Shown: in pieces, positions 19,918 through 29,444 of the stretch
Position numbering within the stretch: position 1 is the first letter of the stretch
How the letters are laid out: the number at the start of each line of letters is the position of its first letter
From: Xanthobacter autotrophicus Py2
Lineage (GTDB): Bacteria > Pseudomonadota > Alphaproteobacteria > Rhizobiales > Xanthobacteraceae
DNA: 64,000 bases
Direction: 5' to 3'
NCBI GenBank assembly: GCA_000017645.1
Contig: CP000781.1
Location: forward strand, 5,009,501 to 5,073,500
The notes under the pieces: model-generated
The model's database searches: none
What the model saw: only the letters and a program-made list of their open reading frames with translations
Told to the model about the DNA's origin: nothing
Position numbers and translations under genes: made by a program

Positions 19918-21651
19918 ATGGCCATCTCAGAGCCCGCGTCCAACACGCGCCGGGCGTTCGACCTCGACCTGCCCCGGCGCCTCGTGCGCCTCCTGGACGG
20001 TGCCTCGGCGCGCCATGGCCGCGCCAGCCTGCTGCTCGTGGCCGTGGCGCTGCTCGCCTTCCTGCCCGGCTTCTTCCAGCTCTCCCCCATCGACCGCGAC
20101 GAGGCCCGCTTCGCACAGGCCACCAAGCAGATGCTGGAGAGCGGCAATTATGTGGACATCCGCTTCCACACCCAGGCGCGCCACAAGAAGCCGGTGGGCA
20201 TCTACTGGCTCCAGGCCGCGACGGTCCGGGCCGGCGAGGCGGTCATCGGCCCCTCCGCGCTTTATTCCATCTGGCTTTATCGCCTGCCGTCCCTGTTCGC
20301 CGCCATCGGCGCGGTGCTGCTCACCTATTGGACGGCGCTCGCCTTCGTCACCCGCCGGGGGGCGCTGCTCGCCGGCCTGATGATGGCCGGTTGCGTGCTA
20401 CTGGGGGTGGAGGCGCGACTCGCCAAGACCGACGCGGTGCTGCTCTTCACCATCATCGCCTCCTTCGGCGCGCTGGCGCGGGCCTACATGCGCCCGGCCA
20501 CCGAGCGCGCGGGCGACCTGAAGCTTGCCGCCATCTTCTGGACGGGCCTTGCCGCCGGTATCCTGATCAAGGGGCCCATGGCGCCCCTGTTCGTGGGGCT
20601 GCCCATCCTGGCGCTGGCGATCGTGGAGCGCTCGGGCGGGTTCCTGAAACCGCTCAAGCCGCTTATGGGCCTCGCATGGTGCGCCCTGCTGGTGCTGCCC
20701 TGGTTCGTCGCCATCTATTTCGTCACCAACGGTGCCTTCTACCAGCACGCCGTGGGCGTGGACATGCTGGGCAAGGTGGCCGAAGGGGCAGAGGGGCACT
20801 GGGGTCCGCCGGGCACCTATTTCCTTGCCGCCTGGGGCACCTTCTGGCCGTCGGTGGTGCTGGTCGCCATGGCCGCGCCCTTCGCCTGGCGCGCCCGGCG
20901 CGAGGAGAAGGTGCGCTTCCTGCTGTGCTGGCTGGTGCCCACCTGGCTGGTGTTCGAGATCGCCGTCACCAAGCTTCCCCATTATGTGCTGCCGCTCTAT
21001 CCGGCGCTTGCCATCCTCACCGCGCTGGCGGTGGAGCGGGGCGCCATGGCCAAGGCGGGCAGCCGGCTCGCCGGCCTGGTGTGGATCTGGCCGGTGCTCG
21101 CCATCGTGCTGTCGCTCGGGCTCGGGGCGGCCTATCTGTGGTTCGGCAGCGGCTTCGGCCTTGCGGCGTGGCCGCTGCTCGCCCTCGCCATCGTGCTGCT
21201 GTGGAGCGCGGCGCGCGCCTTCCCGCGGGTGGGCGTGGAGGGAGCGTTCCTCACCGCGCTGGTGGGAACGCTGGTGCTGTTCTTCGCCATCTATCAGGTG
21301 ATGCTGCCGCAGATGCGGGCGCTGTGGATCTCCGAGCGCCTCGCCCAGGTGGCGCGGGACGAAGGCTGCCCGGCGGAGAAGATCGCCTCCTTCCCCTATC
21401 AGGAGCCGAGCCTCGTCTTCCTGGTCGGCACCAAGATCAACTACATCCTGCCTGACGCGGCGGCAGTGCTGCTGAAGCAGGGCGGCTGCTCCCTCGCCTT
21501 CATCGATACCCGCTTCCACACCTGGTTCGAGACCAAGGCCACCGAGATCGGCCTGAAATATCACGCCGTCGCCACCCTTTCCGGCTTCACCTACAATGGC
21601 GGGCGGCAGGTGGCGATCACCGTCTACCGTTCCGACGAGGCCGCCCCGTGA
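19918..21651 (+). CDS. ArnT/PMT-like glycosyltransferase (GT-C fold, lipid-linked sugar donor)
   Basis: The 577-residue polytopic protein resembles ArnT and dolichyl-P-mannose-type protein O-mannosyltransferases. The first periplasmic loop has DRDEARFAQATKQMLE, the acidic DE motif that is catalytic in the family, followed by HTQARHKKPVGIYWLQA, matching the ArnT/PMT pattern. About 11-12 hydrophobic segments follow, and a soluble C-terminal part (about 475-577). It would transfer a sugar from polyprenyl-phosphate to a lipid A or core acceptor in the periplasm. ATG 19918 is preferred to an upstream TTG. The next gene overlaps its stop by four bases (GTGA). Confidence 0.85.
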   Translation: MAISEPASNTRRAFDLDLPRRLVRLLDGASARHGRASLLLVAVALLAFLPGFFQLSPIDRDEARFAQATKQMLESGNYVDIRFHTQARHKKPVGIYWLQAATVRAGEAVIGPSALYSIWLYRLPSLFAAIGAVLLTYWTALAFVTRRGALLAGLMMAGCVLLGVEARLAKTDAVLLFTIIASFGALARAYMRPATERAGDLKLAAIFWTGLAAGILIKGPMAPLFVGLPILALAIVERSGGFLKPLKPLMGLAWCALLVLPWFVAIYFVTNGAFYQHAVGVDMLGKVAEGAEGHWGPPGTYFLAAWGTFWPSVVLVAMAAPFAWRARREEKVRFLLCWLVPTWLVFEIAVTKLPHYVLPLYPALAILTALAVERGAMAKAGSRLAGLVWIWPVLAIVLSLGLGAAYLWFGSGFGLAAWPLLALAIVLLWSAARAFPRVGVEGAFLTALVGTLVLFFAIYQVMLPQMRALWISERLAQVARDEGCPAEKIASFPYQEPSLVFLVGTKINYILPDAAAVLLKQGGCSLAFIDTRFHTWFETKATEIGLKYHAVATLSGFTYNGGRQVAITVYRSDEAAP

Positions 21652-22577
21652 CGGCAGAGGCCGCGCCCGGCGTGCCCCCGTCCCGTCCCGGCACCGCGCC
21701 TGTCATCCTGCGGCAGGTGGGGGAAGGCGCGCGGCTGCTGCTGGTCTCCATCCGCGACGCACTCGCCTATCTCGCGCACCGCCGGGTCGGCGCCCCCCTG
21801 CCCCGGCTCGGCTTCCTGGGCCGCTGGGAAATGCTCGCCCTCGCACTGCTCGCCGCCGGGCTGACGGCGGCGGCGCTGGTTCTCCTCGATCCACTGGCGC
21901 TCGGCCTGCGCCAGAAGCTGCCGGCCGGACTCATCACCGTGTCCGAGCGCCTCACCGATCTCGGCTTCAGCGGCGTGGTGCTGTGGCCACTCGGGCTGAC
22001 GCTCGCCTATGCGCTGCTGCTGACCCATGCGGGCGACGCCGTGACCCGCCTCATGGCGGCGAGCCTTGCCGCGCGGGTTGGCTTCCTGTTCCTCGCCATT
22101 GCGCCGGTGGGGCTGGGCGTTTCCCTGTTCAAGCACATGCTCGGCCGGGTGCGACCCCATGCGGCGCTGGCCCTGCCCGGCCCCAATCCCGAGCAGACGC
22201 TGCACCTTTTCGCCTTCAAGTCGAGCTTCGCCGCCTTCCCCTCGGGCCATGCCACCACCACGTTCGCGGCGGCTGTGGCCTTTGCCGCGCTGTTTCCCCG
22301 CGCCCGCGCGTGGCTGATCGCCCTGGCGCTGCCGGTGGCGGCGACGCGCATCGTGCTCGGCTCCCATTTCCCCAGCGACGTGATCGCCGGCGCCGCCATC
22401 GGCACCGCCTTCGCCCTGTGGATGATCCGCGTGTTCGCGGCGCGCCGGTTGGTGTTCAAGGTTGACGGCACAGGCGCCATCGCGCCCATGGCGGGTCCAT
22501 CGGCACGTCGGCTCGGCCGCCTGCTGCCACGCACCGCTTTTAGCTCCGCCGTCCCAGTCGAAGAGGCGAGACCGTGA
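21648..22577 (+). CDS. PAP2-family membrane phosphatase
   Basis: The 309-residue protein is an inner-membrane lipid phosphatase. The three PAP2 motifs are present: K-x6-RP in KHMLGRVRPH, PSGH in FPSGHATTTF, and TR-x5-H-x3-D in TRIVLGSHFPSDV. Six hydrophobic segments surround them. In this operon it may remove a phosphate from lipid A (LpxE-like) or recycle the polyprenyl carrier. The GTG start overlaps the preceding stop by four bases and its own stop overlaps the next GTG likewise. The 60-residue N-terminal extension is Pro/Ala rich. Confidence 0.88.
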   Translation: MTAEAAPGVPPSRPGTAPVILRQVGEGARLLLVSIRDALAYLAHRRVGAPLPRLGFLGRWEMLALALLAAGLTAAALVLLDPLALGLRQKLPAGLITVSERLTDLGFSGVVLWPLGLTLAYALLLTHAGDAVTRLMAASLAARVGFLFLAIAPVGLGVSLFKHMLGRVRPHAALALPGPNPEQTLHLFAFKSSFAAFPSGHATTTFAAAVAFAALFPRARAWLIALALPVAATRIVLGSHFPSDVIAGAAIGTAFALWMIRVFAARRLVFKVDGTGAIAPMAGPSARRLGRLLPRTAFSSAVPVEEARP

Positions 22578-23320
22578 CCTCCCCCATTGCCACTCCGTCC
22601 GCAGCCCCCCGGCTGTCGGTGATCATTGCCGTGAAAGATGAGGCGGATAACGTCCTGCCGCTGATCGACGAGATTGACCGCGCCCTCACCGCCGAGCCGT
22701 TCGAGCTGATCTTCGTGGACGACGGTTCCACCGACGCCACCCTCGCCAATCTGCGCAAGGCGGCGGCCACGCGGCCCTATCTGCGAATCCTGGTGCACGA
22801 AAAATCCTGCGGCAAGACCGCGGGCGTGGATACCGGCGCCCATGCGGCGCGGGGCGACATCCTGCTGCTCCTCGACGGCGACGGGCAGAACAACCCGGCC
22901 TACCTGCCCGAGATGGTGCGGGCCATGGACGAAGGCGGCCCGCGCGTCGGCCTGGTGCAGGGCGAGCGGCAGGGCCGCAAGGACACCCGCTTCAAGCGCT
23001 ACCAGTCGCGCCTTGCCAACCGCATCCGCGCCGGACTGCTGAAGGACGGCTCGCGCGACACGGGATGCGGCCTGAAGGCAGTGCGGCGCGACCTGCACCT
23101 GCACCTGCCGGTGTTCGACGGCCAGCACCGCTTCATGGCGGCGCTGGTGCGGCGCGAGGGCTATGAGACCCGCACCGTGAAGGTGGTGGACCGCGAGCGC
23201 TGGTCCGGCGTCTCCAAATACGGCTTCTGGAACCGCTTCGGCGTGGGCATCCTGGATCTGTTCGGCGTGTGGTGGCTGGTGCAGCGCCGGCGCGTGCCGC
23301 ACGTGGTGGAGCGCGGCTGA
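22574..23320 (+). CDS. glycosyltransferase family 2 (polyprenyl-phosphate sugar synthase type)
   Basis: The 248-residue GT-A enzyme starts with SVIIAVKDEADNVLPLIDEI and has the metal/nucleotide-binding EPFELIFVDDGSTDAT and LLLDGDGQNNP motifs of dolichol-phosphate mannosyltransferase and ArnC/RgtE-type enzymes. It lacks C-terminal membrane helices seen in ArnC, so a partner may anchor it; the next gene is a small membrane protein with just that possibility. It likely loads a sugar onto a polyprenyl phosphate for the GT-C enzyme two genes upstream. GTG start with four-base overlap. Confidence 0.88.
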   Translation: MTSPIATPSAAPRLSVIIAVKDEADNVLPLIDEIDRALTAEPFELIFVDDGSTDATLANLRKAAATRPYLRILVHEKSCGKTAGVDTGAHAARGDILLLLDGDGQNNPAYLPEMVRAMDEGGPRVGLVQGERQGRKDTRFKRYQSRLANRIRAGLLKDGSRDTGCGLKAVRRDLHLHLPVFDGQHRFMAALVRREGYETRTVKVVDRERWSGVSKYGFWNRFGVGILDLFGVWWLVQRRRVPHVVERG

Positions 23321-23649
23321 TGATCTATTACCTCAGCCAGATCGGCGATTACCTGCACGACGTCTTCATCGACCAGTTCGACTGGTGGGTGGTGCTGGGC
23401 CTCGTGGCCCAGATCATGTTCACCATGCGCTTCGTGGTGCAGTGGATCGCCAGCGAAAAGGCGCAGCGCTCGGTGATCCCCTTCGCCTTCTGGACCTTTT
23501 CGCTCGGCGGAGGCACGCTTCTGCTGATCTACGCGCTCTACCGGCGCGATCCGGTGTTCATCGCCGGGCAGGCGCTGTCCACCTTCATCTATATCCGCAA
23601 CCTGCAGTTCGCCCTGCGCGAACGCCGCGCCCAGCGCGCGGTGACCTGA
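23320..23649 (+). CDS. lipid-A-disaccharide-synthase N-terminal-domain-like membrane protein (LAB_N)
   Basis: The 109-residue protein has three hydrophobic segments and the LAB_N signature (LVAQIMFTMRFVVQWIASEK, then SVIPFAFWTFSLGGG and ALYRRDPVFIAGQ). Similar small proteins sit beside GT2 genes in LPS sugar operons, RgtF of rhizobia among them, and are proposed to help with the lipid-linked sugar. The ATG overlaps the GT2 stop by one base (TGATG). It is the last gene of the four-gene unit. Confidence 0.88.
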   Translation: MIYYLSQIGDYLHDVFIDQFDWWVVLGLVAQIMFTMRFVVQWIASEKAQRSVIPFAFWTFSLGGGTLLLIYALYRRDPVFIAGQALSTFIYIRNLQFALRERRAQRAVT

Positions 23650-23670
23650 GCGGCGGGCGGGCGCGCTCCC

Positions 23671-26600
23671 CTACTCCGCCGCGATCCGATCCGGAACCGG
23701 CTTCGGCGCCGGCTCGGCGTGGCGGCCGGAGATGGCGTGGTGCACCACCCCGTCCAGCCGGTCGAGATAGAGATAGATCACCGGCGTGATGTAGAGCGTC
23801 AAAAGCTGTGACAGGAGCAGCCCGCCCACCACCGCTACGCCCAAGGGCTGGCGCAGCTCAGAGCCGGCGCCGGCCCCGAGCGCGATGGGCAGCACGCCGA
23901 AGATGGCGGCGAGCGTCGTCATCATGATGGGACGAAACCGCAGCAAGGCCGCCTCGCGGATGGCATCCTGCGCCATCGCCCCGGCGCGGCGGCGCTCCAG
24001 CGCCACGTCGATCATCATGATCGCGTTCTTCTTCACGATGCCCACCAGCATGATGATGCCGATGATGGCGATCACCGACAGTTCCATGCCCGCCACCATC
24101 AGCGTGATGAGCGCACCAATGCCCGCAGACGGCAGGCCCGACAGGATGGTGATGGGGTGGATGAAGCTCTCATAGAGAATGCCCAGCACGATATAGATCA
24201 CCACCACCGCCGCGAGGATCAGCAGCGGCTGGTTGGAAAGCGAATCCTGGAACACCTGGGCATTGCCGGCAAAGCCCGTGGTGATGCTGGCCGGCAGGGC
24301 GGCGTCGAGCGCGGCGGCGTCGATCTGCTCCACCGCCTGGCCCAGCGCGGTGCCGGGGGCTAGGTTGAACGAGATGGTCACCGCCGGCTGCTGCTGCTGG
24401 TGCTGGATGGAGAGCGGCCCCACCGTGCGGGTGATGTTGGCCACCGTCTCCAGCGGCACCACGGCGCCTGACGAGGTGCGCAGATAGACCCGGCCGATGT
24501 CGCCGGGCTCGCGCTGGAAGCGCGGCTGCACCTCGGCGATGATGGCGAACTGGTTGGTGGGGGTATAGAGCGTCGCGATCTGGCGGGTGCCGAACTGGGT
24601 GTAGAGCGCGTCGCGCAATTGCTGCTCGGTGATGCCGAGGGCCGCTGCCTTGTCCTTGTCGAGGACGATGGTGAGCTGCGGATTGGAGATCTGAAGATCG
24701 GAGGTCACGTCGCGCAGGCCCGGCAGGGCGGCGAGGCGCTGCTCCATGTCCTTGGCGACGGTGAACAGGGTCTGCGTGTCCGCGCTCTGCAGCGTGTATT
24801 GGAACTGGCTCTTGGAGACGACGCCGCCCACCGCGATGTTCTGCACCGGCTGGAAGAACACGTTCACACCCGGCACCTGCGCCACCCGACGGCGTAGGTT
24901 CTGGATCACCCCGTTAGCGGAGACGAGCCGCGTGTCGCGCGGTTTCAGGGCGATGAACAGGCGGCCGGTATTGGTGGTGCGGCTTGCCCCCGTGGCGCCG
25001 GCGGTGAACACCACATAGTCCACGTCCGGGTCGCCGCGCACGGCTTCGGCCACCTGCTTCTGCCGCACCACCATGGCGTCGAAGGATGAGTCGGTGGCTG
25101 CCTCCACCGTGCCGGTGATGAAACCGTTGTCTTCCTGCGGGAAGAAGCCCTTGGGGATGATGATGTAGAGGTAGACCGACAGCACCACGGTGGCGAGCGT
25201 CACCACCAGCATGAACGGGCGGTGGCGCAGCACGAAGTCGAGGCTCACCCGGTAGGCGCCGAGCCAGGCATCGAACATGCGCTCGGTGATGCGGAAGAAG
25301 GCGGACGGCTTCTTCGCGTGGTCCGGCGCCTTCATCACGCGGGCGCACAGCATGGGCGTCAGGGTCAGCGAGACGAAGCCCGAGACCAGGATGGCCACCG
25401 AGATGGTGACCGCGAATTCCCGGAACACCCGGCCCACCACCCCGCCCATGAACAGCACCGGGATGAACACCGCCACCAGCGACAGGGTCATGGAGATGAT
25501 GGTGAAGCCGATCTCCCGCGAGCCGCGGATGGCGGCGCGGAACGGCTTTTCGCCGTTCTCCACGTGGCGGTAGATGTTCTCCAGCACCACGATGGCGTCG
25601 TCCACCACGAAGCCCACGCACAGCGTCAGCGCCAGCAGCGTCATGTTGTTGATGGAGAAGCCCAGCAGCCACATCACCGCGAAGGTGGAGACGATGGAGA
25701 TGGGCAGCGCCAGCGAGGGAATGATGGTGGCGCGCACGTTGCGCAGGAACAGGAAAATCACCAGCACCACGAGGACGATGGCCTCAAACAGGGTCTTCTG
25801 CACGTCGGCCACCGCGTCGCGGATGGAGACCGAGCGGTCCATGAAGGTGTCGATGTTGACCGAGGCCGGCAGCTGGGCGCGGAACGAGGGCAGCCGCGCA
25901 CGCACCGCGTCCACCACACTCACGGTGTTGGCGTCGGGTTGGCGCACCACGGCGAGGATGATGGCACGGGTGTCGTTGAACCAGCTCGCCACCCGCTCGT
26001 TCTCGACGCCGTCGGAGATGGTGGCGATCTCCTCCAGCCGCACCGGCGCGCCGTTGCGCCAGGCCACCACGATGCGCCGGAACTGGGTCGCATCCGCCTT
26101 CGTGGAGCCCATGTCGATGGTCTGCGACTGCTTGGGGCCGGAGATGATTCCCAGCGGGGTGTTGGAGGCGGCGGCCGAAACCGCGCCCTGGATGTCTTCC
26201 GCCGAGATGTTGCGCGCGCCGGCGGCGGCGGGATCGACGCGGATGCGCACGGCATATTTCTGGGTGCCGTAGATCTGCACCTGCGCCACGCCGGGCAGCT
26301 GGGAAATCTGCTGGCCGATGAGGGTGTCGGCATATTCGTTCACCGCCGACAGCGGCAGGGTGTCGGACGAGACCACCAGCAGCAGCACCGGCGCGTCGGC
26401 TGGATTGACCTTCCGGAAGCTGGGCGGGGTGGTCATCTCCTGCGGCAACTGGCGCTGCGCAACCGAAAGGGCCGATTGCACGTCGAGGGCGGCGGCGTCG
26501 ATGTTGCGGTTCAGGTCGAACTGGACGGTGATGGAGCTGGAGCCCTGGGTACTCGACGAGGTGAGCGAGGAAATGCCGGCGATGGTGGCCAATTGGCGCT

Positions 26601-26799
26601 CGATGGGCGTCGCCACCGCCGTCGCCATGGTCTCGGGGCTGGCACCGGGCAGGGTCGCGGTGATGGTGATAGTGGGAAAATCCACCCGCGGCAGCGCCGC
26701 CACCGGCAGCTGGCGATAGGCGAACAGGCCCGCCACGATCAGCGACAGCATCATCAGCGTCGTCATGACGGGGCGGCGGATGCACAGTTCGGCGAACAT
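23671..26799 (-). CDS. RND (HAE1) multidrug efflux pump inner-membrane subunit
   Basis: The 1042-residue proton antiporter belongs to the AcrB/MdtBC family. It has the start MFAELCIRRPVMTTLMMLSL, a periplasmic porter domain, the TM4 pair D400-D401 in LTLCVGFVVDDAIVVLEN, a second porter domain and a matching C-terminal bundle. The MdtB/MdtC-like start and a single copy suggest a homotrimer. It is six bases downstream of its adaptor gene. No outer-membrane factor gene is next to it, so a TolC-type protein must come from elsewhere. Substrates cannot be told. Confidence 0.93.
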   Translation of the reverse strand: MFAELCIRRPVMTTLMMLSLIVAGLFAYRQLPVAALPRVDFPTITITATLPGASPETMATAVATPIERQLATIAGISSLTSSSTQGSSSITVQFDLNRNIDAAALDVQSALSVAQRQLPQEMTTPPSFRKVNPADAPVLLLVVSSDTLPLSAVNEYADTLIGQQISQLPGVAQVQIYGTQKYAVRIRVDPAAAGARNISAEDIQGAVSAAASNTPLGIISGPKQSQTIDMGSTKADATQFRRIVVAWRNGAPVRLEEIATISDGVENERVASWFNDTRAIILAVVRQPDANTVSVVDAVRARLPSFRAQLPASVNIDTFMDRSVSIRDAVADVQKTLFEAIVLVVLVIFLFLRNVRATIIPSLALPISIVSTFAVMWLLGFSINNMTLLALTLCVGFVVDDAIVVLENIYRHVENGEKPFRAAIRGSREIGFTIISMTLSLVAVFIPVLFMGGVVGRVFREFAVTISVAILVSGFVSLTLTPMLCARVMKAPDHAKKPSAFFRITERMFDAWLGAYRVSLDFVLRHRPFMLVVTLATVVLSVYLYIIIPKGFFPQEDNGFITGTVEAATDSSFDAMVVRQKQVAEAVRGDPDVDYVVFTAGATGASRTTNTGRLFIALKPRDTRLVSANGVIQNLRRRVAQVPGVNVFFQPVQNIAVGGVVSKSQFQYTLQSADTQTLFTVAKDMEQRLAALPGLRDVTSDLQISNPQLTIVLDKDKAAALGITEQQLRDALYTQFGTRQIATLYTPTNQFAIIAEVQPRFQREPGDIGRVYLRTSSGAVVPLETVANITRTVGPLSIQHQQQQPAVTISFNLAPGTALGQAVEQIDAAALDAALPASITTGFAGNAQVFQDSLSNQPLLILAAVVVIYIVLGILYESFIHPITILSGLPSAGIGALITLMVAGMELSVIAIIGIIMLVGIVKKNAIMMIDVALERRRAGAMAQDAIREAALLRFRPIMMTTLAAIFGVLPIALGAGAGSELRQPLGVAVVGGLLLSQLLTLYITPVIYLYLDRLDGVVHHAISGRHAEPAPKPVPDRIAAE

Positions 26800-26805
26800 G
26801 GCGGA

Positions 26806-27957
26806 TCAGCTCCCGGCGGCAGGCTGCGCGGGGTTGCGCACGTTCACCCGGCTGCCGTTGCGCAGGGAGAGCTGGCCATCGGTGACCACCGTCTCGCCGC
26901 CGGAGAGCCCCCTGGTGATGACGGAGCGTCCCTCCACCGTGCGCGTGGTGGTGACCGGCCTCACCCTGGCGATGCCGTCCTCCACCACGAACACGAAGGT
27001 GCCATCCTGCCCGTTCTGCACCGCCTCGCTGGGCACGGCGACGATGTCGGACTCCATCCGCAGCGTCACGGTGACGGCGCCGAGCGTGCCCGGCCACAGC
27101 CGCTCGTCCGCATTGGCAAAGATGGCGCGGGCGGTGAGGGTCCCGGTCTGCGGGTCCACCGTATTGTCGATCACCGCCACCCTGCCGTCGGAGATGGTCT
27201 CGCCCGAACCCTGGAGGGTGATGGAGACGTTGGCGTCCTGGGCCGCGCGCAGGTCGGCGATGTAGCGTTCCGGCAGGCCGAAGGCGACATAGATGGGCTT
27301 CAGCTGGCGCACCGTGGCGAGGATGTCGTCCACGCGGATCACCGCGCCGGGCCGGGCCGCCGCAACGCCGATGCGACCGGAAGCCGGGGAGCGGATGTCG
27401 TAATAGCCGCGCTGGACCTTGAGCGACTGCAGGTTGGCCTCGTCCTGCGCCACGGTGGCTTTCTGCACGTCGGCAGTGGTCTTGGCGTCGTCCACTTGCA
27501 CCTGGGAGACCGCGTTGCGCGCGGCAAGGCCGGTGTAGCGCTCCACGTCGCGCCGGGTCTTCTCCAGTTGCACCTTGTCACGGGCCAGCGTCGCCTCGGA
27601 CTGGCGGATCTCGGCGTCAATGACGCGGGAATCGAGGGCGAAGAGCAGGTCGCCCTCCTTCACGAAGGCGCCGTCGGCAAAGCCGACCTTTTCCACCGCC
27701 GCCGCCACGCGCGAGCGGATGGGCACGGTGACCATGGATTCCACGGTGCCCAGCGCCTCCACCCGGACCGGAAGGGCCGTGCGCTCGGCCTTGGCGGCCA
27801 GCACGGCGACGACCCGGCTCGGCGCGCCCTGCGGCTTTGGCGCCGCGGCGCTGGCCCACGGCTTCCTGTCCCACGCCCAGGCGCCCGCGCCGAGCGCGGC
27901 AAGACACAGGACAGCCAAGAAAATCCGTCGTCTACGCGTTCCCGTCTCGGCGGACAT
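26806..27957 (-). CDS. RND efflux periplasmic adaptor (membrane fusion protein)
   Basis: The 383-residue adaptor has an N-terminal anchor (RIFLAVLCLAALGAGAWAW), a lipoyl half (VRVEALGTVESMVTVPIRSRV), a coiled-coil hairpin (about 115-175), the second lipoyl half (SPASGRIGVAAARPGAVI) and beta-barrel regions ending LRNGSRVNVRNP. It bridges the RND pump and an outer-membrane channel. Start 27957 is the natural one; the same frame is open to 28788, but that part runs antisense to the aminotransferase and is rejected. It leads the operon; an inverted repeat CCAAT-N5-ATTGG at 28139-28153 lies upstream. Confidence 0.92.
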   Translation of the reverse strand: MSAETGTRRRRIFLAVLCLAALGAGAWAWDRKPWASAAAPKPQGAPSRVVAVLAAKAERTALPVRVEALGTVESMVTVPIRSRVAAAVEKVGFADGAFVKEGDLLFALDSRVIDAEIRQSEATLARDKVQLEKTRRDVERYTGLAARNAVSQVQVDDAKTTADVQKATVAQDEANLQSLKVQRGYYDIRSPASGRIGVAAARPGAVIRVDDILATVRQLKPIYVAFGLPERYIADLRAAQDANVSITLQGSGETISDGRVAVIDNTVDPQTGTLTARAIFANADERLWPGTLGAVTVTLRMESDIVAVPSEAVQNGQDGTFVFVVEDGIARVRPVTTTRTVEGRSVITRGLSGGETVVTDGQLSLRNGSRVNVRNPAQPAAGS

Positions 27958-28138
27958 GCAAACCTCGATCGACCCAACGCCGAAGCCGGAGGCCATCAGG
28001 ATCGCTCGACCCGATCGGCACCCCGCCTCCCGCCTTCCTGAAACCGTCTTTCCGCTCCGATTGCGACACAATCCGAACGGACGGGGTGCCTGACCCTGGC
28101 TCCCATGCCGCAAGGCAACACTAAATCGATCTTTGGGT

Positions 28139-28153
28139 CCAATTAAGGATTGG
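28139..28153. promoter_or_regulatory. inverted repeat upstream of the efflux operon
   Basis: CCAAT-TAAGG-ATTGG, perfect 5-bp arms, about 180 bases before the adaptor start and 60 bases beyond the end of the aminotransferase gene. It lies in the only AT-rich part of this gap. A regulator site is possible; no regulator gene is adjacent. Confidence 0.3.
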
Positions 28154-28211
28154 TCAGATCCGCGCCCGGCATGCCATGGCCCCATGACGCAGTCGTGATC
28201 CCGCGCCAGCT

Positions 28212-29408
28212 TCAGCGCAGCAGCGGCACCTTGGCCAGCCGCTCCAGCGCGCGGTCGATGGTCTCGTCGCGCTTGGCGAAGCAGAAGCGCACCACGCTCT
28301 TCACCGCGTCCTGCGCATAGAAGGCCGAGACCGGGATGGTCGCGACCCCGTGGGTACGCACCAGATCGAGGCAGAAGGCCTCGTCGTCCGCGGCATTGGT
28401 GTGGGCGGCAAGGTCGATGGAGAGGAAATAGGTGCCAGCGGAGGGCAGCACCGAAAAGCCGAGGCCCGCGAGCCCCTGCGCCAGCCGGTCGCGGGAGCGC
28501 TGGAGGTCGGCCCGCATGCCGGTGAAATAATCGTCCGCCTTGCCGAGCCCGTAGGCCACCGCCACCTGCAGATTGGGCGGCGTGGTGAAGGTGAGGAACT
28601 GGTGCGCCTTCGACAATACCTTCATCAGGGGCGGGGCGGCGAAGACGAGCCCGACCTTCCAGCCGGTCATACCGAAGATCTTGCCGGCGGAGGAAATCTT
28701 CACCGTGCGCTCGCGCATGCCCGGCAGGGCCATGAGCGAGGTGAAGGCGACGCCGTCGAAGATCACGTGCTCCCACACCTCGTCGCACACCGCATAGGCG
28801 TCGAACGCCACGCAGAATTCGGCCAGCAAGGCGAGATCCGCGCGGCTGTAGACGACGCCGGTGGGGTTCTGCGGATTGTTGAACAGCACCAGCTTGGTGC
28901 GCTCGGAGAAGGCGGCCGTCAGCGCCTCCCGCGTGATGCTCCAGGACGGCGGCTCGAGCCGCACCAGCCGGGGGATGCCGCCGGCCCGCTTCACCAATGG
29001 CAGATAGGCGTCATAGAGCGGCTGGAACAGCACCACCTCGTCGCCGGGTTCGATGAGGGCGAGGAGCGCGCCGGCCAGCGCCTCGGTGGCGCCGGATGTC
29101 ACCATCACCTCGGCGTCGGGATCCAGCTCCAGCTCCTGCCAATGGCGATAATGGGCGGCTGCGGCGGCACGCAGCTCCGGCAGGCCCATCATGGGGGGAT
29201 ATTGGTTCCAGCCGTTCACCACCGCGTCGGCCGCCTTGCGCCGCACATCCTCCGGGCCAGGATCGTCCGGGAAGCCCTGGCCAAGATTGACCGCCTCATG
29301 GGTACGGGCGAGCTGCGACATCACCTCGAAGATGGTGGTGGGCAGCTCCGCATACAGGGGATTGAGCGAACGGGCGGGGCGGGCGGACGGGGAGGAAAGA
29401 AGGGACAT
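28212..29408 (-). CDS. class I/II PLP-dependent aminotransferase
   Basis: The 398-residue fold-type I enzyme resembles kynurenine/methionine aminotransferases (YbdL type). The pattern includes AVNLGQGFPDDPGP, NQYPPMMGLPELR, LVLFNNPQNPTGVVY with the PLP-contacting Asn, AVCDEVWEHVIFDG with the Asp, and SSAGKIFGMTGWKVG with the Schiff-base Lys. The start at 29408 is given for the typical 15-residue lead before NPLYAELPTTIFEVMS. The exact substrate is open; 'succinyldiaminopimelate transaminase-like' is often assigned to such genes. A small hypothetical gene ends 36 bases upstream on the same strand. Confidence 0.88.
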   Translation of the reverse strand: MSLLSSPSARPARSLNPLYAELPTTIFEVMSQLARTHEAVNLGQGFPDDPGPEDVRRKAADAVVNGWNQYPPMMGLPELRAAAAAHYRHWQELELDPDAEVMVTSGATEALAGALLALIEPGDEVVLFQPLYDAYLPLVKRAGGIPRLVRLEPPSWSITREALTAAFSERTKLVLFNNPQNPTGVVYSRADLALLAEFCVAFDAYAVCDEVWEHVIFDGVAFTSLMALPGMRERTVKISSAGKIFGMTGWKVGLVFAAPPLMKVLSKAHQFLTFTTPPNLQVAVAYGLGKADDYFTGMRADLQRSRDRLAQGLAGLGFSVLPSAGTYFLSIDLAAHTNAADDEAFCLDLVRTHGVATIPVSAFYAQDAVKSVVRFCFAKRDETIDRALERLAKVPLLR

Positions 29409-29444
29409 GGAACGGTCACGGCAAGGGGAAAACGCTCTGGCCGT

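Noticed and set aside
25222..28041. 939-codon frame on the plus strand across the RND pump and adaptor
   Set aside because: His/Gly/Arg-rich shadow opposite two well-supported genes.
28212..28788. Upstream extension of the efflux adaptor into the aminotransferase region
   Set aside because: Residues are non-family and antisense or out-of-frame to a complete aminotransferase; the adaptor's signal anchor begins at 27957.
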